From positions 1 through 64,000 of the forward strand of contig JASLCG010000019.1 in assembly GCA_030151885.1 (NCBI GenBank): 64,000 bases of DNA, written 5' to 3'. The notes under the pieces were generated by a model. That model searched no databases, was not told where the DNA came from, and saw nothing but the letters and a program-made list of their open reading frames with translations. Origin of the DNA: Bacteroides sp. (GTDB taxonomy: Bacteria > Bacteroidota > Bacteroidia > Bacteroidales > Bacteroidaceae). Below, piece by piece: positions 45,601 to 55,298 of the stretch. How positions within the stretch are numbered: the stretch's first letter is position 1; each line of letters starts with the position of its first letter. The position numbers and the translations under genes are program-made.

Positions 45601-48318
45601 TAAGTTTATTAGTTCTACTTTATGTGCAATATCAGTTTCATAAAACCAAGAGTCTCCACCATTACTCAATAAAACACCAACATAACTTTTAAAAGGAGAA
45701 ACTTTTATATCTTTCGTATTAATACTTCTTTCACCACCAGGCTCATATACTCGAGTAAAACATGTTCCTTTTAATACTCCAGGAGCATTATTATATTTAG
45801 GTAATCTAAAATTACTTTTTACATTCCCTTGACTGCTCAGTGTTCCATCAAATATTTTAATATTCTCTGGAGAGAAATTTGAGTAGTTATTAGTAAATAC
45901 ATAACTATTGTACTTAGGGAAAGGATTTGTTAACTTAGTAAGAGATAATTCTATATCTGCAGTTAAATTAGATGCTACTGCACCAGTTAACCACCTTGCA
46001 TTTAAAGTATATCCATTACTCAAGTCACTCTCCAATACCTCTTTATCAAAACTCAAATCTACCTTAAGTCTATTTGGCTTTATAGCTTCAATTTTAAAAG
46101 CTTTATAAAAAGAGCTTCCACCCAACTTCACATAACCATCCCATACCCCTGTAGGATCATCTTGTTTAGTTGCAACTTTAAAGACATACATACCATGTCC
46201 AGTAGAACTAGCTACTTGTTTTGTGTAAAACTGACCTCTAGGATTATAAAGTTCAAAGATAGCTGGATGATCTTTAGGTAATCTATTTTCAAGATCTTCT
46301 ACAATAAATCCAACATTAATACTATCACCTGGTCTCCAAACACCTCTCTCACCATAAATATATCCTTTCAAACCATTTGAGCTAGTTGTCCCATCCACAT
46401 CAAACCTACTGATTTGCAACTGCTCTCCTTGTACAGTCTTAACGTATGTTATATCTTTTTCTAACTCAGCCGATACAATAAAGGGTAAATTATCTTTACA
46501 ATCTATTGAGGCAAATCCATTTACATCAGTACTACTCTCGCCTATCTTTTGCAACTGATAGTTGTAAGCAACTAGCTTCACATTACCAACAGGTTTAGTA
46601 GTTAAAATATCATTAACAGCTAACCATAACTTATTTTCTAAGTTTTCTTTTACAGTAACTCCTAATCTTGTAGCATAAGCATAAGTAGTAGCAGATACAT
46701 TATTATTATCCATATAGAAAGTTAAGGTGTACGGGTCTGATCTATCCTCCCACCTATATTTACTCCAATCATACGAAATAGACAACGTAAGTAAATCTCC
46801 ATAATAATTATATCCAGAATCCCATTTTTCGATTGATGTCGAAAGTGGTGTAATTTTTTTAATCCTAAGGTCTTCTTCTAAATCTGTAAAATCCTCGATT
46901 AATGTATAAGATGGTTTAAAAGATAATGCCAAATAATACAAAGCACCAGCCTCTTGTTTAAATAATTTATTCAAATCTAGTGCAAACTCTTGCTCTTCAG
47001 TTAAGGACTTTGATGCTAACTCCTCTAAAGAAATCGTTTGCTTAAAAACCAAACGCCCAACTTGTTTTAAATTGTTGTTAGAAGTAAAAGAATTGATCTG
47101 AAGAAAATTCTTCAAATTTGTAGCATAAACCTTAACTACTTGTAAGTCGATAGCTTTTAAAGCACTTGCTTTAAATGTTAGGATTCTATTTTTAGAGTCT
47201 GGTAATATAATACCGTTGGAGCTAAACTTGACAGAGGGATTTAACTTACTATCTTTTAACACAAGTTTATAATCTCCCGAGTTAGACAAACGCTTTGAGT
47301 TTTGATTGTAGATATTCTCAAATAAAGAGATTTGAACCGAATCGATATCTTGGCGTTTAAAATATACTTTTAACTGATTTTTATTAACTCCAGTAGAGTA
47401 TGCAACATCACTCTTTGATGAAAGATCTAATACATGAATAGTATTAAGATAGTTCTTAGGCTCTAGATTATCAGAAAAGTAAAAAACACACCCATTATCT
47501 CCTTCTGTTAAGGGTCTATAACTCATTAAACTAAACACCTTATTAGCTGGTATTTGATCTACTTTTTCTATTTTTTTAGATATCCCTAATTTATCTCCAT
47601 CAATAGTAATTTTAAGACTAGATGAACTTCCTAACTTATCTACTTGAGGAATATCTATATAAAAATTATTTGATGTTCCCTTTACTAGTTTAAAGTCTAA
47701 ATTTACACCCTCTTGATTAACAGCAATACAGCTTTCTAATTTATCAAAATCTAAGTAGTCACTTGTTGTAAGCTCATATCTATATGATAACTGATTTTCT
47801 TTTGAAGTAGTCCATATATTACTCAAGTTTAAAGTCCAATCCCCTGGATATGTGTATTGACTAAACGAGAACTCACCCATTCCTTGAGTGTTTGGAAATA
47901 ACTCTGCCAACTTAAAGCTAACTTTATAGTTTTTAGCGAAGCCTAATAGATTTCCTTCAGGAATATATTGTACAGTAAACTCATCTAACCATTTAACTTG
48001 ACCTTTTAATTTAGGCTCAATCTTAAAGAGTTTTTCATTTATTTTTTTAGAAATACCGTTATAGTTTACAGGTACTGCTAGTTTTATAGTTATTGGGGTC
48101 TTACGAGATTGAAGACCTCCTGAGTATTCTGCAATATACGATGCAAAAGAAGTTGATGGAGGTGACACTATAGATTCACCTATCAAATTTTCATTAAAAA
48201 CATTTATACGATTTGCTGTACTATTTGATGCTTTATCTGATTTACAGGCAAATGTAGTAACGCACATGAGTAAAATTAATCCCCATTGTAGTAGTACTTT
48301 TTTTCTAAGTCTAAACAT
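42688..48318 (-). CDS. Alpha-2-macroglobulin-family lipoprotein with thioester motif
   Basis: The 1876-residue protein has a lipoprotein-like signal (C25, VTTFAC). It shows the chain of MG beta-domains (for example GLKGYIYGERGVWRPGDSIN and FVSLFQPHD) and an alpha-alpha barrel thioester domain with the GCTEQ motif (C1431). Bacterial alpha-2-macroglobulins trap proteases that breach the envelope, covalently if the thioester is present, as it is here. The pairing with pbpC one base downstream is a known association thought to join protease defence to cell-wall repair. The lipobox is not the textbook form but fits relaxed Bacteroidota signals. Confidence 0.92.
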   Translation of the reverse strand: MFRLRKKVLLQWGLILLMCVTTFACKSDKASNSTANRINVFNENLIGESIVSPPSTSFASYIAEYSGGLQSRKTPITIKLAVPVNYNGISKKINEKLFKIEPKLKGQVKWLDEFTVQYIPEGNLLGFAKNYKVSFKLAELFPNTQGMGEFSFSQYTYPGDWTLNLSNIWTTSKENQLSYRYELTTSDYLDFDKLESCIAVNQEGVNLDFKLVKGTSNNFYIDIPQVDKLGSSSSLKITIDGDKLGISKKIEKVDQIPANKVFSLMSYRPLTEGDNGCVFYFSDNLEPKNYLNTIHVLDLSSKSDVAYSTGVNKNQLKVYFKRQDIDSVQISLFENIYNQNSKRLSNSGDYKLVLKDSKLNPSVKFSSNGIILPDSKNRILTFKASALKAIDLQVVKVYATNLKNFLQINSFTSNNNLKQVGRLVFKQTISLEELASKSLTEEQEFALDLNKLFKQEAGALYYLALSFKPSYTLIEDFTDLEEDLRIKKITPLSTSIEKWDSGYNYYGDLLTLSISYDWSKYRWEDRSDPYTLTFYMDNNNVSATTYAYATRLGVTVKENLENKLWLAVNDILTTKPVGNVKLVAYNYQLQKIGESSTDVNGFASIDCKDNLPFIVSAELEKDITYVKTVQGEQLQISRFDVDGTTSSNGLKGYIYGERGVWRPGDSINVGFIVEDLENRLPKDHPAIFELYNPRGQFYTKQVASSTGHGMYVFKVATKQDDPTGVWDGYVKLGGSSFYKAFKIEAIKPNRLKVDLSFDKEVLESDLSNGYTLNARWLTGAVASNLTADIELSLTKLTNPFPKYNSYVFTNNYSNFSPENIKIFDGTLSSQGNVKSNFRLPKYNNAPGVLKGTCFTRVYEPGGERSINTKDIKVSPFKSYVGVLLSNGGDSWFYETDIAHKVELINLDINGKAVKSNRITYKLYKLSWSWWYDRSKSKSNFMDNKHTKLITEGEVITDNTGRTNFVFQVNYPDYGYYIVAVKDEASKHTVYKDLYIDWPYWRGTSNKTEGKGITTFDFKVDKPTYEVGEEINATLPPLKNGRALISIETGNRVVQREWIETKENEATVVSFKATKEFLPNIYMFVSLFQPHDQTINDSPIRMYGVTPINISDKNTKLAPKLSVPEVIEPQKEFIVKVSEEQGKEMTYTLAIVDDGLLDLTNFKTPNAWSSFFAKEALKVQTWDMYDDVIGALNTSFDKLYRVGGDENMDAADAKANRFNPVVRVEGPFTLKAGKTGEHRITLPMYVGSVRVMAVAAGKGAYGSAEASSFVKSPLMLISSLPRVLSIGEDVWVPINVFALEEGVSNVKLQVLTSENIVIDGEHTRNLNFTNIGDKLQYFHFKVGKNIGIEKVKFVATSGKYKAVEEIEIDVRNPNPQIIEMQSRILAKNETAKLDYNFDIINNDQKLDLTVSTIPPFNLSKRLNFLSGYIHGCTEQITSRALPLLYLPYLQDLSPAEKERVDITIDATIKELYSRQTREGGFVYWPGSSYNSPWATQYAGMFLIKAKELGYNVNNSVLDKFKVYLDQFVTSNGALNISSTYLQAYSLYVLALANKPNLSAMNRLNDVKELSSSTLWILSSAYAIAGNTKVANELVYRASKSTSTDSYYYYGSEIRDIALKLNNRVLLKDKKEAFKLAKKLTEAMIEESYYQTQSTAFAVASLGEYSKLVYNSEMLDFSLGIDGKDNTVVQSGKTVSHRSIEIKNKSGSISINNNVEGTIYIELLQYKTVLKDTYPAKSNGIEMRIVYTDMDNNNINLNSLKQGDDFYASVYVTNTSNEYQENIALTHLIPANCELYGTSNYVLSNGALYPQSIDYQDIRDDKVMTYFNLNRGQTRCVKVKLQVVYAGSFIVPAIQAEVMYKPEIMGRTKASEMSIKLD

Positions 48319-48368
48319 ATCTATATATTAAAGTTAAGGTGAAATCTCCCTTATTTTCTGCATCACAT

Positions 48369-48376
48369 CAAAACTA
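48369..48376 (-). promoter_or_regulatory. Candidate -7 box of the alpha-2-macroglobulin/pbpC operon
   Basis: Minus strand TAGTTTTG matches TAnnTTTG, about 50 bases upstream of the ATG. A CAAA at 48402-48405 (TTTG on the minus strand) is 25 bases away, longer than ideal. The remaining gap (48377-48700) is AT-rich with no gene seen. Confidence 0.4.
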
Positions 48377-48704
48377 AACAAATGACAATTGACTATAAAT
48401 TCAAATTTATCACTATAGGAATCAATCTTTTAAACCAGCAGCAACATATAGATTATCAAATAGATAGCCATAATACATAGTTATACTGTAATGCATCATA
48501 AAAATAGCTCTTTTATTATAATAACTCTTATGAAGTAAGTAAATATTTTTAGCTAAAATTGACTAATAAAACATAGAATGCTTAACCTTTTATTAATGAG
48601 AATAAACCTTAATCTACCAAAAGATAGTTCATATTAAATATCTTTACACAAGATACAGCTGTACTAATATTTTTTAAGTATTAACACTTATTCATATTAA
48701 TAAA

Positions 48705-48744
48705 AAAGCCTCTCATTATAACAAAGTTACTAATGAGAGGCTTT
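48705..48744 (-). terminator. Intrinsic terminator of the RND efflux operon
   Basis: AAAGCCTCTCATTA (48705-48718) pairs perfectly with TAATGAGAGGCTTT (48731-48744). On the minus strand the stem is followed by a T-rich tract. It lies 22 bases past the stop of the TolC-like gene. Confidence 0.9.
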
Positions 48745-48766
48745 AATGTATATAATATATTACTTT

Positions 48767-50134
48767 TTACTCTATATATAGTTGGCCAGAAGATTTTAAA
48801 TAATTTGTTTCATTCAATTTCAACTGTGCTTTAGCTTCTATAAACTCTGCAGAAGCTTTGTGCCACAAAGTCTGAGCTTCTAAAAAGTTAGTTAAAGTTT
48901 CTAATCCAACCTCATAGTGCTCTTTACTAGTCTTCAGATTCTCTGTAGCAGACTTTAAAGCTTCACTAGTCATTTCTACCTCTAGAGAAGACTCATCCAC
49001 TTGATTTAAAGCCATTGTCATTTCAAGTTGCATTTTTTCAGATATATTTTCTCTCTGTAGTTCGGCCATTTGATGTTGCACCTTCATGGAACGAACCTTA
49101 TTTACTCCTTCTCCCCATTTAAATAAAGGAATACTTACTGAAAATATCGCAGAGAAAGATCCTCCTTTAATCAAACTATTATCGTTAAATTTCAAGGCGT
49201 CATAATAATTCCAACCACCCCTCACTCCTGCTTGAGGTAAGTATTCTCCTCGAGCTAATTTAATTTCTTGCTTCGTTAAATCTAACTTTTTAGATAATAA
49301 TTGATATTCTGGTCTATTTTCAATGTTATCAAAAATCGTTATTGATGCAAAGGAACTCTCATTTATTACAGAATCATTAATTTCAACATCTGCAAGTAAT
49401 GGCAAACCTACAATATGGCATAAGTTCATTTTTGAAAGTTTAATTGCATTCTCTACACGTCTAGTCTTTAGCTTCGCTTCATTTAACTTGACTTTAACTT
49501 TCAATACATCATTTCTAGACTTCATACCTACTTCAAAAGCATTTTCAACATCCAGCATAAGATGTTCCACTACTTTTTGATAAGCTAAGGCTGCATTTAA
49601 TAGCTCTTGTACTTTCAAAAGGTTCCAATAGGCCATATCTGTCTGATATACTACTTCATTATTCGTTAGTATTTCATTGATATGTGCCATATCTTCTCCA
49701 ATCTTAGACATTTTATAAGCAGCTCTAATTCTACCTCCCATATATAATGGTTGTGTAATATTAACCCCAGCAGTCCAATTTTTATTTAAACTCAAACTTA
49801 ACGGGTATGCAGGAATGTGTATAAAACCACTCTGTGTAATATTAGGCATTTGACCTGTTAAAGTCGGGATTGTTAATTCTGGCGTATGCTTTTCAAACTT
49901 TTTTGAGGTAAACATATAATTCCCATCAGCAGCTATATGTGGAAAGAATTTTGCTAAATATGTTTTCTTATCATAGTTAGCCTTACCTCTCATCAGCCTA
50001 GATATTTTTTTCTCTTTATTATGCTCTAAAGCTTTATCTCTACAATCTTGTAATGACAGCTTATTTTGAGCAAACGAAGAAAGAGCACAAAACATCAATA
50101 AACCTGTAAATATGTATTTCATTTGTATCTTCAT
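48767..50134 (-). CDS. TolC-family outer-membrane efflux protein
   Basis: The 455-residue protein has a signal peptide cleaved near residue 22 (SSFA|Q). Two repeated coiled-coil/beta segments are visible (LQDCRDKALEHNKEKKISRL near the start; ENRPEYQLLSKKLDLTKQEIKLARGEYLPQAG midway), which is the OEP/TolC pattern. It forms the outer-membrane exit of the tripartite pump encoded directly upstream, overlapping the RND gene by four bases. The substrate is unknown. Confidence 0.92.
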   Translation of the reverse strand: MKIQMKYIFTGLLMFCALSSFAQNKLSLQDCRDKALEHNKEKKISRLMRGKANYDKKTYLAKFFPHIAADGNYMFTSKKFEKHTPELTIPTLTGQMPNITQSGFIHIPAYPLSLSLNKNWTAGVNITQPLYMGGRIRAAYKMSKIGEDMAHINEILTNNEVVYQTDMAYWNLLKVQELLNAALAYQKVVEHLMLDVENAFEVGMKSRNDVLKVKVKLNEAKLKTRRVENAIKLSKMNLCHIVGLPLLADVEINDSVINESSFASITIFDNIENRPEYQLLSKKLDLTKQEIKLARGEYLPQAGVRGGWNYYDALKFNDNSLIKGGSFSAIFSVSIPLFKWGEGVNKVRSMKVQHQMAELQRENISEKMQLEMTMALNQVDESSLEVEMTSEALKSATENLKTSKEHYEVGLETLTNFLEAQTLWHKASAEFIEAKAQLKLNETNYLKSSGQLYIE

Positions 50135-53100
50135 TTTTCGTTTACTTTTATTTTAAAGAATAGAGAATAAAGAACCGGAATAAATAGTAAAATAATTAAT
50201 GTTCCTACAAATAGTCCACCCATTATTGTAACGGCTAAAGAGCCAAACATATCATCAGATAATAATGGTATCATTCCTAAAATAGTGGTTAGTGAAGCCA
50301 TCATAACAGGTCTAAACCTAGATGAAGAACTATCTAAAAGAGCTTTTATAGGATCTACTCCACTGTTAATTTGCAATGATATCTCATCCATTAATACAAT
50401 ACCATTTTTTATCATCATCCCTATAAGCCCTAAAGCTCCTACAATAGCAACAAAACCAAAATCTTTACCAGATAGTAACATACTAAATATAACACCAATT
50501 GCTATTAGCGGCATACAGCAAAAAATAATTGCTGGTTTCTTTATATCTTTAAATAACAGTATTAAAATAGTTATCATCAAGATAATAGCTAAAGGGAAGT
50601 TTTTAAATAAATACTGTGTACTCTCTGTACTTGCTTTGTACTCTCCTTGCCAAAACATGGAGTAACCAGCAGGAATTTCAATTTGCTCTATTTTTGGTAG
50701 TATTGAATTTCGTGCACTAGCAGCACTCATACCTGGTGCTGGGTTACATTGTGCCTGAATAGCTCTTTGACCATTATACCTTAATACCAGAGGATCTTCC
50801 CATTTCAATTGAACACCTTCTGCGGCTTGGTTTAAAGGAACTGTTCTTAAAGCTGCTGCTAAAATATCTTCCTCTTTAAGAGCTCCTGTAGCAATTCCTT
50901 CAATTGTTTTAACACTTAAGTTATGTATAGGAGGCAATAAGCTAAAAACAGGAATATTTTGTAACCCTTCAATAGGTTGCTTATCACTATTTACACTCTT
51001 TAGGTAAATATTCTTACGTCTATCTCCATTGTAATATACCCCTGACGGAATACCACCAGTTGCCGATAATACTGATAAACCAATATCTACCCTAGTTAAA
51101 CCAATATTACGGGCTATAGGCTGATTATAATCAATCAACAATGTAGGAACAGAAGGCTCCCAGTCTCGACGTACAAGAATAGTATTTGGATCATCATTCA
51201 TTATCTGCTCTGCCTGAGTAGCTAAATCCTTCAATACTGCTGGATCTGGTCCTGCAAATTGCAATTCAATAGGATAAGGCTGATACATTAAATTGTATCG
51301 TTTAAGCCTTACATAGGCTTGAGGATAATGCTTGGTTAGGTAATTTTGAATAACCCACATAGAGTCAACTAACATTTTAGGAGACTCAAAATCGACAATT
51401 AGTTCACCATAAGATAAAGATGGATTAGCAATACTACGTACCAAATTATACCTAGCTGGTGTAGCACCTAACGAACTAGTAACATTTGTTACTTCTGATC
51501 TATTTAACAAATAGTTTTCTATATCAATTATATCGGCTTTAACCTTAGAGTTATTTGTACCTTCTGGCATTTTATACTCTATATACAACTGATTATAATT
51601 CATATCTGGGAAAAATGACTGAGGTAAATATTTGTAACAAAATACACTCAATGTTACAAGTATTGCAGCCAACCCTATAGTAATGGTTCTGTTTCTAAGA
51701 CAAAACATCAAGACCTTACGTAAAGTACGATAATAAATATTATCATACATATCAGTAGAGTCCCCATCTGTTTTTTTCACCTTCAACATCCATTTAGACA
51801 TTAAAGGAACATGTGTTAAGGCCAATATCCAACTTAACATTAAAGATACTGCCAGGACTATAAATAAATCTCTAACATAGACTCCTGCTGTATCTGGAGA
51901 AAGGAATATTGGGAAAAATGCTAATATTGCTATTAGTGTAGCACCAAGCAAAGGAATAGCTGTTTGCCTACCAATAGCTGTTAATGCTTCTTGCCTTTCC
52001 ACTCCTTTTTGTAAACTAACTAATATACCATCTACAATTACAATGGCATTATCTACGAGCATCCCCATGGCCAATATAAAAGCAGCTAAAGAAACACGCT
52101 GTAGGGTTCCGTCAAACATATTTAGCACTAAAAAAGAACCAAACACGATAACGACCAAACTAGTTCCAATAATTAAACTACTTCTTATTCCCATTGTAAA
52201 CATCAGGACTAAGACAACGATCAATACAGACTCTATTAAGTTTACTAAAAATGTATTTAAAGCATCTTCTACACGCTCTGGCTGATAAAATACTTTATGA
52301 AACTCTATACCTACAGGAAGCCTAGACTCTTTTATCTCCTCTAGCGTATTAGAAACTACTTTACCAACCTTAGTAATATCTGACTCTGAGCTTGCAGCAA
52401 TAGCCAATCCTACTGCATTCTTTTGATTATATCTCAGCTGGTAAGGTGTAGGGTCTTCAACACCTTTATATACTGATGCAATATCTCTTAATCTTAATTG
52501 ATCTCCTTCATGACCTTCTAGTAATAGATTAAGGATATCATCTACAGACTTATAGCGATCGTTAACTCCAACTCTAATTCGTGTTAAGTCTGTATCATAA
52601 AATCCAGCATATACTGTTTTATTTTGAGTATTTAAGGTAGATAGAACTTCTGCAGGATGAACACCTAAGTTGGCCATTCTTTCCTCTTGCAACTCAATGT
52701 TGATGCACTCATTCTCATCACCATAAATCTCTACACTATTAACTCCATCTATGGCTTGCATTTCTCGCTTAACCATTTGAGCATAACGAGTTAACTCTTC
52801 ATTTTCAATACCATCGCCAGTTATAGCATAAAACATTCCATATACATCACCAAAGTCATCTTTAACCATTGAAGGCATAGCTCCTTCTGGTAACTTAGAC
52901 TGTACATCTGCTACTTTACGGCGTAAGATATCCCAATACTGATTTACCTCATCATCCGGAACTAGCTTTGATAGCTCTACTTTTATTATAGAAACATCAT
53001 TCATTGATTGGCTGGTAAGCTTATCTAAGTGCCCCATACCACGAATGTTTTTTTCTAATAAATCCGTTACTTCTAGCTCTACTTCATGAGGAGTTGCTCC

Positions 53101-53259
53101 TGGAAAAGGAGTTATAACCAGTGCTTGTTTTACTTTAATCTCAGGGTCTTCCAATTTACTCATGTCATTGAAAGCTAATGCTCCACCAACAACAAGAATA
53201 CAAATTAGAAAACGAACCAGATATTTATTATCTAATGCCCACTTTCCAAAGTCTCTCAT
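50131..53259 (-). CDS. RND-family efflux transporter, inner-membrane subunit
   Basis: The 1042-residue AcrB/MexB-type proton antiporter begins with a first helix near residue 12, then a large periplasmic loop. Helix 4 carries the proton-relay Asp in LAMGMLVDNAIVIVDGI. The second half repeats the plan, with GALGLIGMMIKNGIVLMDEI and FRPVMMASLTTILGMIPLL. The sequence is closer to the family called efflux RND permease of multidrug type than to heavy-metal CusA, as I see no Met-rich sites. It overlaps both partners by four bases. Confidence 0.93.
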   Translation of the reverse strand: MRDFGKWALDNKYLVRFLICILVVGGALAFNDMSKLEDPEIKVKQALVITPFPGATPHEVELEVTDLLEKNIRGMGHLDKLTSQSMNDVSIIKVELSKLVPDDEVNQYWDILRRKVADVQSKLPEGAMPSMVKDDFGDVYGMFYAITGDGIENEELTRYAQMVKREMQAIDGVNSVEIYGDENECINIELQEERMANLGVHPAEVLSTLNTQNKTVYAGFYDTDLTRIRVGVNDRYKSVDDILNLLLEGHEGDQLRLRDIASVYKGVEDPTPYQLRYNQKNAVGLAIAASSESDITKVGKVVSNTLEEIKESRLPVGIEFHKVFYQPERVEDALNTFLVNLIESVLIVVLVLMFTMGIRSSLIIGTSLVVIVFGSFLVLNMFDGTLQRVSLAAFILAMGMLVDNAIVIVDGILVSLQKGVERQEALTAIGRQTAIPLLGATLIAILAFFPIFLSPDTAGVYVRDLFIVLAVSLMLSWILALTHVPLMSKWMLKVKKTDGDSTDMYDNIYYRTLRKVLMFCLRNRTITIGLAAILVTLSVFCYKYLPQSFFPDMNYNQLYIEYKMPEGTNNSKVKADIIDIENYLLNRSEVTNVTSSLGATPARYNLVRSIANPSLSYGELIVDFESPKMLVDSMWVIQNYLTKHYPQAYVRLKRYNLMYQPYPIELQFAGPDPAVLKDLATQAEQIMNDDPNTILVRRDWEPSVPTLLIDYNQPIARNIGLTRVDIGLSVLSATGGIPSGVYYNGDRRKNIYLKSVNSDKQPIEGLQNIPVFSLLPPIHNLSVKTIEGIATGALKEEDILAAALRTVPLNQAAEGVQLKWEDPLVLRYNGQRAIQAQCNPAPGMSAASARNSILPKIEQIEIPAGYSMFWQGEYKASTESTQYLFKNFPLAIILMITILILLFKDIKKPAIIFCCMPLIAIGVIFSMLLSGKDFGFVAIVGALGLIGMMIKNGIVLMDEISLQINSGVDPIKALLDSSSSRFRPVMMASLTTILGMIPLLSDDMFGSLAVTIMGGLFVGTLIILLFIPVLYSLFFKIKVNEK

Positions 53260-54341
53260 AATAACCCTCCAACATTAGTTTTTGATTTTGGAGCTAACGG
53301 AACAACTTTATCTCCCTCTTTAAGACTATTTACTCCAGCCATAATAATGATATCGCCAGGCTTAACACCATCTAGCAAGATACAATTACCATCTCGCATC
53401 ATACTTTTAACAACCACTTTTTGGCTTTTAATAGTACTTGTATTAGCATTATAAACCCATACAGAAGAACCACCATCTTTATTCTCGAATAAAGACGAAA
53501 CTGGCACTACAGTTAAGTTGGAAGATTCTGGTTTTTTAGAAATCGTAACAGTAGCAGTCATACCGGCAGTAGGCATTTTACTTGCACTTGATTTATCAAA
53601 ATTAAACCTCATTGTATACAGTTGGTTTAAATTCGCTTTGTGCGTAATGCCTGTTAAAGTTAAAGGATACTTTTCTTCAGGAAAAATATCAACAGAACAA
53701 GTAAAAGACTCAAAGGAATCTTTATTGTAAAACTCTGTTGCAGGAATGTTTATTTCTACCTCAGGAAGGCCGTTATTAATCATAGATACAATTGGGAAAC
53801 CTGCAGAAACAGTCTCTTCTCCAGAAAAGAACTTCTTCTGAATAAACCCATCAAAAGGAGCTCTTAATTTAGTATCATTTAAGGCATCTTTATGCGCCTT
53901 TAATAAAGAGGTTATTTGTTCTAAACCAAACTTAGCTTTTTCATAGTCATTTTTAGAGACACTACCCTTTTCATACAATTGAATAATGCGATCGGCTTCT
54001 CCTTTTATTTGATTATATTTAGCCTGAGTAGCATTAAGTTGGGTTAAGTAGTCTCTAGGGTCTAGCTCTGCTAGAACATCTCCTTTTTTTACTTTACTAC
54101 CAACATTAACATTAACCCTCAATAAAGGTCCACTCACTCTAAAAGCCAAGCTAACATCAGATTGTGCCTTTATTTTACCAGGATATGATACTGTCAACTG
54201 ACTTTCGTATGGTATTACAACGCCAGTTTTAACACTTAAAGTTCGGTCAAATTCGTTTTTCTTTTTAGAAGAGCACCCGAATAATATCAGCACTCCAATC
54301 ACTAAAGAAGTAAAAACCGATAGTTTCTCTCTCACTTGCAT
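53256..54341 (-). CDS. RND periplasmic adaptor (membrane fusion) lipoprotein
   Basis: The 361-residue protein has a lipoprotein signal with C23 (LILFGC). The HlyD/AcrA order is visible: a lipoyl half (LAFRVSGPLLRVNVNVGSKVKKGDVLAELDPRDY), a helical hairpin (about 90-150), then the second lipoyl half (LRAPFDGFIQKKFFSGEETVSAGFPI) and the beta-barrel domain. It links the RND pump with the TolC-like channel. It lies 72 bases after atpG. No terminator is evident between, so partial read-through from the ATP synthase operon is possible. Confidence 0.92.
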   Translation of the reverse strand: MQVREKLSVFTSLVIGVLILFGCSSKKKNEFDRTLSVKTGVVIPYESQLTVSYPGKIKAQSDVSLAFRVSGPLLRVNVNVGSKVKKGDVLAELDPRDYLTQLNATQAKYNQIKGEADRIIQLYEKGSVSKNDYEKAKFGLEQITSLLKAHKDALNDTKLRAPFDGFIQKKFFSGEETVSAGFPIVSMINNGLPEVEINIPATEFYNKDSFESFTCSVDIFPEEKYPLTLTGITHKANLNQLYTMRFNFDKSSASKMPTAGMTATVTISKKPESSNLTVVPVSSLFENKDGGSSVWVYNANTSTIKSQKVVVKSMMRDGNCILLDGVKPGDIIIMAGVNSLKEGDKVVPLAPKSKTNVGGLL

Positions 54342-54413
54342 TTCTTGTTCTATTTATGTTATTATTTTTCAAATATCAAATTATAAATACAAAGGAACTA
54401 CAAAGAAATCATT

Positions 54414-55286
54414 TTATCGCATACTACCCCCTATAATATCTAGTAATTCATTAGTAATAGCCTGTTGTCTAGACTTATTATACTGTTGCGTTAGGTCCTG
54501 AATCAAATCATTAGCATTATCAGTAGCAATTTGCATTGCCATTGATCTAGCAGCCTCTCCAGAAGCTTTTGAATCCACTATTGTGGTATACAGTTTTTGA
54601 CATAACACTTGTGGTATTAAATCTGCAATAAGCTCTTGCTCTGAAGGTTCTACAATATAATCATAATTCATTTTAGAATTATCCTTCCTAGCTCTAAGTT
54701 TTTCTAAATCTAAAGGTAAGTATTGTTCTGTTAGGAGTTCTTGTATTCCTATCGACTTAAAATTATAATAAATAATAATTACTTGATCTATTTCTTTCTT
54801 TAAATACTTGGTCATAAGCTCTTGAGCCAAGGGTCTAGCTGCCCTATAACTAGGTTTATCAGCTAACTCTTGGTATGAGCCTTGTAGGTTTAAGCTTTTT
54901 TTTCTTAAAGCTTCTTCAACTTTTTTACCTATGGGATAAATAAGAATATTCTCTTTCCCTAAAGCCTCATTTTTATCAATAAACTCATTTGCAGCCTTAA
55001 TAACAGAGCTATTAAAGCTACCACATAGTGATGTATTTGAAGACATTACTACAAGAGCTATTTTATTCACTTTACGACTTTCTGTAAAAGGAGATTCAAC
55101 TGTAGATGTTCGCCCCAATACTTTACCAACAATTTCATCCAATTTGTTTTGATAGGGTAACATATTCATAATCACCTGCTCCACTTTTGTTAGTTTTGCA
55201 GATGATACCATACGCATAGCAGAAGTAATTTTACGCGTATTTTTTACAGTTCCAATTCTATTTTTAACTTCACGAAGTGATCCCAT
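54414..55286 (-). CDS. atpG: F-type ATP synthase gamma subunit
   Basis: The 290-residue central stalk subunit begins with the typical helix LREVKNRIGTVKNTRKITSAM and ends with the matching helix ARSMAMQIATDNANDLIQDL and QQAITNELLDIIGG. It rotates within the alpha3beta3 head. It is the last gene of the atp operon, 12 bases after atpA. Confidence 0.96.
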   Translation of the reverse strand: MGSLREVKNRIGTVKNTRKITSAMRMVSSAKLTKVEQVIMNMLPYQNKLDEIVGKVLGRTSTVESPFTESRKVNKIALVVMSSNTSLCGSFNSSVIKAANEFIDKNEALGKENILIYPIGKKVEEALRKKSLNLQGSYQELADKPSYRAARPLAQELMTKYLKKEIDQVIIIYYNFKSIGIQELLTEQYLPLDLEKLRARKDNSKMNYDYIVEPSEQELIADLIPQVLCQKLYTTIVDSKASGEAARSMAMQIATDNANDLIQDLTQQYNKSRQQAITNELLDIIGGSMR

Positions 55287-55298
55287 TGCTTTCTATTT

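Noticed and set aside
48319..48704. Small RNA or tRNA in the gap after the alpha-2-macroglobulin start
   Set aside because: I found no cloverleaf, GC-rich stem or conserved element; it is AT-rich spacer.
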